Assembly (NCBI RefSeq): GCF_946480385.1
Contig: NZ_CAMLJP010000146.1
Location: forward strand, 1-13,523
Origin: an uncultured Azospirillum sp.
Lineage (GTDB): Bacteria > Pseudomonadota > Alphaproteobacteria > Azospirillales > Azospirillaceae
Direction: 5' to 3'
Length of the DNA: 13,523 nucleotides
The translations under genes and the position numbers were made by a program. Under the pieces are notes generated by a model. It was not told the origin of the DNA. It was given only the letters and a program-made list of their open reading frames with translations, and searched no databases. This document shows positions 7,600-13,523 of this stretch, one piece after another. Positions within the stretch are counted from its first letter, which is position 1, and every line of letters starts with the position of its first letter.

Positions 7600-7873
7600 T
7601 CCGAACGGAATGATTTTCGCAATCGATCGTTCGTCTGACCCGCGACCGGCCATATGCCCGAAAAAAGCGCGGAAAACTGCCTTTTCGCCCATCGACTGGG
7701 CAAATCCAACGATATTCCATACCGCGCTATGCGGATGTCGCACCGCACCAATTCGAAAAGGGTGGTACCGCTAACACGGCCGCAGGCTTAAACTCCGCCT
7801 CGTTACTGCATTTTGCAGTGCGTTTCCTCCCTAGACTAAAGGCCGCGCCCGCTTGGGCAGCGGCCTTTTTTTT
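7600..7873 (+). ncRNA. Candidate small RNA gene ending in a strong intrinsic terminator (5' end uncertain)
   Basis: Between the lysK terminator and the terminator at 7838-7873 lie about 250 bases with no credible reading frame and more A+T than the neighbours. A second strong terminator without a gene in front of it implies a separate transcript. Visible elements are a possible hairpin around TGCGG/CCGCA (7730-7748), the T-box-like stretch AGGGTGGTACCGCT, a perfect hairpin ACTGCA-TTT-TGCAGT (7805-7819), an unpaired pyrimidine tract TTTCCTCCCT (7823-7832), then the terminator with eight Us. The pyrimidine tract complements Shine-Dalgarno sequences, as in alphaproteobacterial trans-acting small RNAs such as the AbcR group. 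No clear promoter was found, so the left boundary is a guess. I cannot assign a known family. Confidence 0.45.
7838..7873 (+). terminator. Strong Rho-independent terminator with U8 tail
   Basis: The stem AAAGGCCGC / GCGGCCTTT (7838-7846 and 7860-7868) is extended by GCCC-GCTT-GGGC (7847-7858) with one bulged A at 7859. The T run covers 7866-7873. This is the best intrinsic terminator in the window, oriented for plus-strand transcription. It is 307 bases beyond the lysK stop and after lysK's own terminator, so it probably serves a separate small transcript. Confidence 0.85.
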
Positions 7874-7900
7874 GCGCTATGGCGGGCTCCCACCCCTCTC

Positions 7901-7918
7901 CTGTGATGGCCGTCACAG
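7901..7918. promoter_or_regulatory. Perfect CRP-type binding site
   Basis: CTGTGATGGCCGTCACAG is a perfect palindrome and contains TGTGA-N6-TCACA, the classical CRP consensus. A possible -10 element TAAATT (7941-7946) follows without a good -35 box. Its implied start near 7951-7953 puts the palindrome centre at about -42 to -44. That is the position used by class II CRP-type activators. The likely target is the gene at 8013. Which CRP/FNR-superfamily regulator this organism uses cannot be told from the window. Confidence 0.55.
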
Positions 7919-7962
7919 CCAAGATAGATAAAATACCCGATAAATTGTTCCTGTAACCGTGA

Positions 7963-7979
7963 CCGGCCCATAGGGCCGG
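7963..7979 (+). other. Hairpin in the 5' leader of the gene at 8013
   Basis: A perfect 7-bp stem CCGGCCC-ATA-GGGCCGG lies 33 bases upstream of the start codon, within the presumed untranslated leader. No T tract follows, so it is not a terminator. It may stabilise the mRNA or affect ribosome access. The function is unproven. Confidence 0.4.
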
Positions 7980-8012
7980 CGGGCCGGGATGCATCGGAAG
8001 GGAGGGCGTGGG

Positions 8013-8924
8013 ATGACCGCCGATCCGCCGCCGTTCGAACGCCACCATCGCACGGCGCAGGCTCTGGTCAGCACCTTTCAGGAGGCGCTGGAGCCGCAAT
8101 TCACCGCCAAGGGCGTGCTCTCGCGCGAGGAGTTCGCCCGCGCCATGGGGCTGATGATGGCGCACTGGCCGTCGGTGCTGCCGCTGTTCGCCTCGATCTG
8201 CCAAGCCTGTACCGCAGCCTCCTGCACCGCGTCCGGCTGCGGCGGCTGCGCGACAGCGGGGGACGGCCAACAGCCTCTTCATCACGATGGACGCCGCCGC
8301 GATTTCGTCACCCGCCTGATGGTCTCGGCCCTGCGCACCCGCCTGCCCGACAGCATGGACCCGATCACCGGTGCCAGCTTTCCCCAGGTGATCGTCCCCG
8401 GCCTGCAATCGACGCTGACTGCCCTGTTCTACGAGAAGGAATGGGAGGCGATGAACGCCAGCGCCATCGCCCTGTTCAACCGGCTGGGGACCGACCGCGA
8501 TGTCGAGGTCTGGCGGCGGCTGGCCCATGAGGAAACACTGGCGGTGCTGGCCGACACGCCGTTCATCCGGGTGATGCTGCGCTTCCGCCAGTTCCACCAG
8601 CAGCGCCAGACCTTCATCCGGCGGATGACCGACCATCTGCGCGACCGCCATTTCGTTTTCGCCGAGGAGCATTTCCAGGCGCTGTTCGACGCCCTGTTCG
8701 GCCGTCTGCGCGACAGCCTGCGCACCGAACTGGACCGCGCCCGCACCGACATCCATTACGGCGAGGGCACGGCGGAGGCGCTGCTGCGCATCTTCGACCA
8801 GTTCGACAAGCACCGGCTGGAGCAGTCGGTGCCGGTCCGCGTGCTGGGCGGCCGGCAAGTGCCGCGCCCGATGCTGGCGCAACGCAACATGCTGGGCGCC
8901 ACCCCTGCCGCCAAACGGCGCTGA
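8013..8924 (+). CDS. Hypothetical helical protein with a five-cysteine cluster
   Basis: I do not recognise this 303-residue protein. No signal peptide or membrane helix is evident, so it is probably cytoplasmic. The N-terminal part (1-60) looks helical. Residues 63-79 hold five cysteines in the pattern C-x2-C-x4-C-x4-C-x2-C (ICQACTAASCTASGCGGC), followed by a Gly/His/Arg-rich stretch. The rest (about 95-270) is mostly amphipathic helix rich in Arg, Phe and Leu. The cluster could bind a metal or Fe-S centre or form disulfides; this is inference. The start at 8013 is chosen over an in-frame ATG at 7989 because GGGAGG lies seven bases upstream. A CRP-type palindrome at 7901-7918 suggests regulation by a CRP/FNR-family protein. 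The DUF2336 gene follows 147 bases later on the same strand. Confidence 0.8.
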   Translation: MTADPPPFERHHRTAQALVSTFQEALEPQFTAKGVLSREEFARAMGLMMAHWPSVLPLFASICQACTAASCTASGCGGCATAGDGQQPLHHDGRRRDFVTRLMVSALRTRLPDSMDPITGASFPQVIVPGLQSTLTALFYEKEWEAMNASAIALFNRLGTDRDVEVWRRLAHEETLAVLADTPFIRVMLRFRQFHQQRQTFIRRMTDHLRDRHFVFAEEHFQALFDALFGRLRDSLRTELDRARTDIHYGEGTAEALLRIFDQFDKHRLEQSVPVRVLGGRQVPRPMLAQRNMLGATPAAKRR

Positions 8925-9003
8925 GCCCCGCGGCCGGCCGTGCCGGATGTCACAAGCCCGGCCGGTGCCGAATTAGGACGCCGTTAACCAGGGGGGCGCT
9001 TCG

Positions 9004-9075
9004 ATGAACCGCATGATCCCACCACTGCCGCTCCGGCCCCGCCGCGGCACCACCACAAGGCTTCAGGTCCGGTGA
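9004..9075 (+). CDS. Possible 23-codon leader ORF upstream of the DUF2336 gene
   Basis: An ATG at 9004 has a strong ribosome site (AGGGGGG, about seven bases upstream). It opens a 23-codon frame beginning MNRMIPPLPLRPRRGTTTRL and ending in TGA at 9073-9075. That stop overlaps the GTG at 9072, the first start of the DUF2336 frame, as GTGA. The Shine-Dalgarno sequence is better than any for the DUF2336 starts. This suggests translational coupling through a leader peptide. A one-base sequencing error joining the two frames, or a real frameshift, is an alternative. The peptide is Arg/Pro-rich and resembles no family I know. Confidence 0.4.
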   Translation: MNRMIPPLPLRPRRGTTTRLQVR

Positions 9076-10301
9076 CAGCCCGGCGCTCCCCGTCCCACCC
9101 CTCCCCCCGCCTCCCGCCGGAGACGGACTGCGGCGTCGCGCCCGAGCTGATGGACTATCTGTTCGCCGGGTCGCCGGAGCCTGAACCGAATCCGGCCCCT
9201 GCTCAGCCGCCACCCTCTGCACCCGGCCGCGGCGTCGCCCGTCAGGTCGGCGACGTGCTGGTCGAATCGCGGCTGGCCGGGATGGGCGATGCCGACGTGC
9301 GCTCCACCCTTGCCCGCAAGCTGTGCCGGCTGCTGCCCGACCTGCCGCCGGGCGGGGCCGACACCGTCAGCACCGTGGCGATTCGCGCGCTGGAGCAGTT
9401 GGCCCGAGACCACATCGTCCGGGTGCGCGAGGCGCTGGCGACGGCGATCAAGGACATCGCCTGCGCCCCGCCTTCGGTGGTGGCGACGCTGGCGCGCGAC
9501 GTCGAACGGACGGTGGCGGAACCGGTTCTGCGCTGCTGCGCGGCGCTCAGCGACGAGGATCTGCTGGACATCGTCGCCGCCGCCCCCGCCGGCTGGGCGC
9601 TGTCAGCCATCGCCCGTCGCCACAGCATCGGCGCCGCCCTGTCGGACGCCATCGCCGGCAGCGGCCATGCCGAGGCCACCGGCATCCTGCTCGACAACAG
9701 CGGGGCGGTGATTGCCGAACCGACGCTGGAATCGCTGGTGGAGCGGTCGGCCCACCATCCCGACTGGCGGGAGAAGCTGGCCCGCCGTCCCACCCTGCCC
9801 CGCCGGCTGGCATTGCGGCTGGCCGATTTCGTCGATCTGGCGGTGGCGGAGACGCTGCGGCGGCGCCCCGACTTCGACGACGCCACGGTGGCGGAGATCG
9901 CCACCACCACCCGCCGCCGCATCGACTGGGCCGAAGCCCCCGACTCGGCCGAGTCGCCGGAACGCCGCGCCGTCCGCCTGCACCGGCTGGGCAAGCTGGA
10001 CGAGACGGCGCTGGGCGACGCGATGTCGTGGAACGAGACCGGATTCGTGCGGGCGGCGCTGACCTTGCGCGCCCGCGTGGCGCCGGAGGTGGTGGACCTG
10101 ATCCTGGATGCCCACGACCCGCAGGCGGTCACCGCGCTCGTCTGGCGCGCCGGCCTGTCGATGCGCTGTGCCATGCAGATCCAGGCCCGTGCGGCCGGCA
10201 TCCACCCACGCGCCATGCTGAACGCCCGGCAGGGCAGCGGCTTCCCGCTGTCCTCCGCCGAAATGGCCCGACACCTGGAACGCTACGGGATCGGGCCCTG
10301 A
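9072..10301 (+). CDS. DUF2336 family protein (HEAT-like helical repeats)
   Basis: A 409-residue protein with the DUF2336 pattern, a domain found mainly in alphaproteobacteria and without an established biochemical function. The recognisable core is at about 113-168: a VR..LA helix (DHIVRVREALATAIKDIACAP), then VVATLARDVERTVAEPVLR and LSDEDLLDIV. Similar helical pairs continue through about 165-265 (for example GWALSAIARRHSIGAALSDAI and EKLARRPTLPRRLALRLADF), which looks like HEAT-type repeats and a scaffold or protein-binding role. Residues 30-55 are Pro-rich and probably disordered. The start is uncertain. GTG at 9072 gives the longest frame and overlaps the leader ORF stop. ATG at 9150 (MDYLFAG) is the next in-frame option and would lose 26 residues. 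The 3' end is only 10 bases from the convergent gene. Confidence 0.85.
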   Translation: MTARRSPSHPSPRLPPETDCGVAPELMDYLFAGSPEPEPNPAPAQPPPSAPGRGVARQVGDVLVESRLAGMGDADVRSTLARKLCRLLPDLPPGGADTVSTVAIRALEQLARDHIVRVREALATAIKDIACAPPSVVATLARDVERTVAEPVLRCCAALSDEDLLDIVAAAPAGWALSAIARRHSIGAALSDAIAGSGHAEATGILLDNSGAVIAEPTLESLVERSAHHPDWREKLARRPTLPRRLALRLADFVDLAVAETLRRRPDFDDATVAEIATTTRRRIDWAEAPDSAESPERRAVRLHRLGKLDETALGDAMSWNETGFVRAALTLRARVAPEVVDLILDAHDPQAVTALVWRAGLSMRCAMQIQARAAGIHPRAMLNARQGSGFPLSSAEMARHLERYGIGP

Positions 10302-10311
10302 CGGAAGCCGC

Positions 10312-10827
10312 TCAGTAAGGCTGCGGCTGCGCGCCCCCGCGCGGCATCGGCTGGCGCGGCGTGGCGCGGCCGGTGCGCGGCACCGGGGTGTCGGGCGAGA
10401 CCTCCTTGTAATAGGGGCCGCGGTCGGTCGGGCCTTCCATCGCCTCGGCCGGGGTGACGATCTGCTCGCCGGTGCCGGCGTCGAAGGCGATCAGCGGCAG
10501 CTGGCGCACCTTCAGGCAGGCGTCGCGCTTGGCAGCCATCTCCGCCGACTGCGACCCGTCCAGCGTCACCAGCGGCAGCACCCAATTCGCCCGCTGATCG
10601 GCGGGGATCGAGGTGTAGACGTAGTTGGTCAGCGGCCGGCAAAAGGCGATGCTGGCTTCCGCGGTGGCATCGACGATGGGGGCGGCGGCGATGGCGGCGG
10701 TGTAATCACCGACCGTCTGGGCCTGGGCGGAACCGGCCCCCGAGACGCCGGCGATGCCGGCGATGCCGGCGGCAAGCGCCAGCGACATGGTCAGACCGGG
10801 AATGAAACGGGCCACGAGCTTGGCCAT
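10312..10827 (-). CDS. Hypothetical secreted protein
   Basis: I do not recognise the mature part of this 171-residue protein. The N-terminus is a typical Sec signal peptide: MAKLVARF, a hydrophobic Ala/Gly core (GLTMSLALAAGIAGIAGV) and a probable cut after AQA at about residue 36. The mature protein is therefore periplasmic or secreted, about 135 residues. It has two cysteines (AFCRPL and DACLKV) about 45 residues apart that could form a disulfide, and a Pro/Arg/Gln-rich tail ending PQPY. The start at 10827 is well supported: AAGGAG lies seven bases upstream, and the signal peptide begins there. The signal-peptide region contains a tandem 9-base unit (GCGATGCCG-type), giving the GIAGIAG repeat. 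The gene converges on the DUF2336 gene, with no T-rich terminator between them. Confidence 0.8.
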   Translation of the reverse strand: MAKLVARFIPGLTMSLALAAGIAGIAGVSGAGSAQAQTVGDYTAAIAAAPIVDATAEASIAFCRPLTNYVYTSIPADQRANWVLPLVTLDGSQSAEMAAKRDACLKVRQLPLIAFDAGTGEQIVTPAEAMEGPTDRGPYYKEVSPDTPVPRTGRATPRQPMPRGGAQPQPY

Positions 10828-12066
<1,239 letters not shown>

Positions 12067-12085
12067 AGAACGGAGTGCGCGGTCT

Positions 12086-12129
12086 CCGGCGCCGTCCCGG
12101 CCCATTTTCGGGGTCCGGGACGGCGCCGG
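12086..12129 (+). other. Long perfect hairpin between mdh and sucC
   Basis: A perfect 15-bp GC-rich stem CCGGCGCCGTCCCGG / CCGGGACGGCGCCGG (12086-12100 and 12115-12129). The 14-base loop can close three more G-C pairs. It begins 20 bases after the mdh stop and ends 69 bases before sucC. No T tract follows, so it is not a standard intrinsic terminator. It could stabilise the mdh mRNA 3' end or set differential expression of mdh and sucCD. Confidence 0.6.
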
Positions 12130-12198
12130 TGGTGCGCCCGTCTTGTCCTTCAGTCGACCCGTTCTCGTCAGCCGAACCAAAAAACAGATGGACGCCCG

Positions 12199-13395
12199 AT
12201 GAACATCCATGAGTACCAGGCGAAAAGCCTGCTGAAGAAGTACGGCGTCGCGGTTCCCCGCGGCGGCGTTGCCTACACCCCGCAGGAGGCCGAGACGGTC
12301 GCCCGCGAGCTCGGCGGTCCGGTCTGGGTGGTGAAGTCCCAGATCCACGCCGGTGGCCGCGGCGCCGGCCGCTTCAAGGACAACCCCGAGGGCAAGGGCG
12401 GCGTCCGCGTCGTCAAGTCGATCGAGGAAGTCGGCAAGAACGCCGCCGAGATGCTGAACCACGTCCTGGTGACGAAGCAGACCGGCGCGGAAGGCCGCGA
12501 GGTGAAGCGCCTCTACATCGAGGAAGGCGCCGACATCAAGCGCGAGCTGTACCTCGGCATGCTGATCGACCGCGCCACCGGCCGCGTGACGATCATGGCC
12601 TCGACCGAAGGCGGTATGGAGATCGAAGAGGTCGCCCACAACACGCCGGAGAAGATCGTCAAGGTCGCCGTCGACCCGGCCACCGGCATCCAGGGCTACC
12701 ACACCCGCAAGGTCGCCTTCGCGCTGGGCCTGGAAGGCAAGCAGGTCGGTGCCGCCGCCAAGTTCATCCAGGCCGCCTACAAGGCGTTCGTGGATCTGGA
12801 CTGCGCCATCGTCGAGATCAACCCGCTGATCGTCACCGGCGCCGGCGACATCCTGGCGCTCGACGCCAAGATGAACTTCGACGACAACGCGCTGTTCCGC
12901 CACAAGGACGTGGAAGAGCTGCGCGACGAAGCCGAAGAGGATCCGGCGGAGATCGAGGCGGCCAAGCACAGCCTCAACTACGTCAAGCTCGACGGCAACA
13001 TCGGCTGCATGGTGAACGGCGCCGGTCTGGCGATGGCCACCATGGACATCATCAAGCTGTATGGCGGCGAGCCGGCCAACTTCCTCGACGTCGGCGGCGG
13101 CGCCACGAAGGAGCGCGTCACCGCGGCCTTCAAGCTGATCCTGTCCGACAGCAACGTCGAAGGCATCCTGGTCAACATCTTCGGCGGCATCATGCGCTGC
13201 GACGTGATCGCCGAGGGCGTGGTCGCCGCGGCGCGCGAAGTGCACCTGCACGTTCCGCTGGTGGTGCGCCTGGAAGGCACCAACGTCGATCTGGGCAAGA
13301 AGATCCTGGCCGAATCCGGCCTGCCGATCCTCTCGGCCGACAACCTCGCCGATGCCGCCGAGAAGGTGGTCAAGGCCGTGAAGGAGGCCGCGTAA
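12199..13395 (+). CDS. sucC: Succinyl-CoA synthetase, beta subunit (ADP-forming)
   Basis: The beta subunit of succinyl-CoA synthetase, which with SucD converts succinyl-CoA to succinate while making ATP (or GTP) in the TCA cycle. The 398-residue protein starts with the family signature [17 protein letters not shown]. An ATP-grasp fold covers about 1-240, including the nucleotide-contacting K46 and the HAGGRGAG loop (50-57). Metal and substrate segments are seen in EINPLIV and [15 protein letters not shown]. The C-terminal CoA-ligase domain has [13 protein letters not shown] and [10 protein letters not shown] (326-335). The length is close to the 388 residues of E. coli SucC. The start is fixed by the conserved N-terminus, although its ribosome site is weak. 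sucD begins one base after the stop, so the two subunits are tightly coupled. Confidence 0.97.
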   Translation: MNIHEYQAKSLLKKYGVAVPRGGVAYTPQEAETVARELGGPVWVVKSQIHAGGRGAGRFKDNPEGKGGVRVVKSIEEVGKNAAEMLNHVLVTKQTGAEGREVKRLYIEEGADIKRELYLGMLIDRATGRVTIMASTEGGMEIEEVAHNTPEKIVKVAVDPATGIQGYHTRKVAFALGLEGKQVGAAAKFIQAAYKAFVDLDCAIVEINPLIVTGAGDILALDAKMNFDDNALFRHKDVEELRDEAEEDPAEIEAAKHSLNYVKLDGNIGCMVNGAGLAMATMDIIKLYGGEPANFLDVGGGATKERVTAAFKLILSDSNVEGILVNIFGGIMRCDVIAEGVVAAAREVHLHVPLVVRLEGTNVDLGKKILAESGLPILSADNLADAAEKVVKAVKEAA

Positions 13396-13396
13396 C

Positions 13397-13523
13397 ATGG
13401 CTGTTCTCGTCGATAAGAACACGAAGGTGATCTGCCAGGGCTTCACCGGAGCCCAGGGCACCTTCCATTCCGAGCAGGCCATCGCCTACGGCACCAAGAT
13501 GGTCGGCGGCGTCACGCCGGGTA
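13397..13523 (+). CDS. sucD: Succinyl-CoA synthetase, alpha subunit (5' part, cut by window edge)
   Basis: Only the first 42 codons are present. They begin [20 protein letters not shown] and continue through [18 protein letters not shown], the CoA-binding Rossmann segment typical of SucD, with GFTGAQG as the nucleotide/CoA loop. The active-site histidine lies beyond the window. AAGGAGG (13381-13387), inside the end of sucC, is a strong ribosome site nine bases before the ATG. Only one base separates the sucC stop from this start. Confidence 0.95.
   Translation, partial: MAVLVDKNTKVICQGFTGAQGTFHSEQAIAYGTKMVGGVTPG

Noticed and set aside
5438..7720. A 760-codon minus-strand frame across the SMR gene and lysK
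   Set aside because: It runs antisense to a confident lysyl-tRNA synthetase and through the SMR gene in another frame. The composition is that of a shadow frame.
7470..7751. Minus-strand frames of about 90 codons in the gap after lysK
   Set aside because: They run through the lysK 3' end and its terminator, have no recognisable family, and conflict with the plus-strand terminators and hairpins.
8934..8946. CCGGC-CGT-GCCGG hairpin just after the cysteine-cluster gene as a terminator
   Set aside because: The stem is five base pairs with no T tract, and such GC palindromes are common in DNA of this composition.

Overview
The window is about 13.5 kb of GC-rich DNA (estimated by eye at roughly two thirds G+C). 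It looks like the chromosome of an alphaproteobacterium of the Rhodospirillales, most plausibly Azospirillum or a close relative. The pointers are a class I lysyl-tRNA synthetase, a DUF2336 protein, the order mdh-sucC-sucD, and the sequence character of SecA and MscL. The genus is an inference. There are no transposases, phage genes, CRISPR arrays, tRNAs or rRNAs. Most of the window is housekeeping or signalling sequence.

Layout. Positions 2-1063 hold the 3' part of secA, ending in the zinc-binding SEC-C tail. A cloverleaf-like palindromic element (1077-1160) separates it from mscL (1224-1691). Next is a large c-di-GMP signalling protein (1919-4564): signal peptide, periplasmic solute-binding sensor, one membrane helix, PAS, GGDEF and EAL. 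Its EAL domain looks catalytically complete. Its GGDEF domain keeps the signature and the RxxD inhibitory site but lacks the first metal-binding Asp. On the minus strand follow an SRPBCC/AHSA1 gene (4574-5071), an ArsR-type repressor (5068-5406, ATGA overlap with the SRPBCC gene) and an SMR-family multidrug transporter (5458-5781). A palindrome at 5433-5448 overlaps the predicted arsR promoter and is a good candidate autoregulatory operator. Divergent from these is the class I lysyl-tRNA synthetase gene (5963-7531), with a recognisable promoter and an intrinsic terminator.

The 480-base stretch 7532-8012 has no protein gene but is dense in signals. It holds the lysK terminator and then about 250 bases ending in a second, very strong terminator with a U8 tail, probably a small-RNA gene. 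That stretch contains a CU-rich anti-Shine-Dalgarno tract and a T-box-like 13-mer. Beyond it are a perfect CRP-type site (7901-7918) and the leader of the next gene. That gene (8013-8924) encodes an unrecognised, mostly helical protein with five cysteines in 17 residues. A DUF2336 gene follows (9072-10301), possibly coupled to a 23-codon leader ORF. Converging on it with a 10-base gap is a small secreted protein (10312-10827, minus strand).

The right end is a TCA-cycle block: mdh (11098-12066), a long perfect hairpin (12086-12129), sucC (12199-13395) and the start of sucD (13397 to the window edge). Malate dehydrogenase and succinyl-CoA synthetase are both TCA-cycle enzymes, and the order suggests one transcription unit with a structured spacer. 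I see no complete new multi-gene system. The items most worth following up are the candidate small RNA with its T-box-like motif, the arsR operator/promoter, the uncoupled GGDEF/EAL protein, and the CRP-type site before the cysteine-cluster gene.
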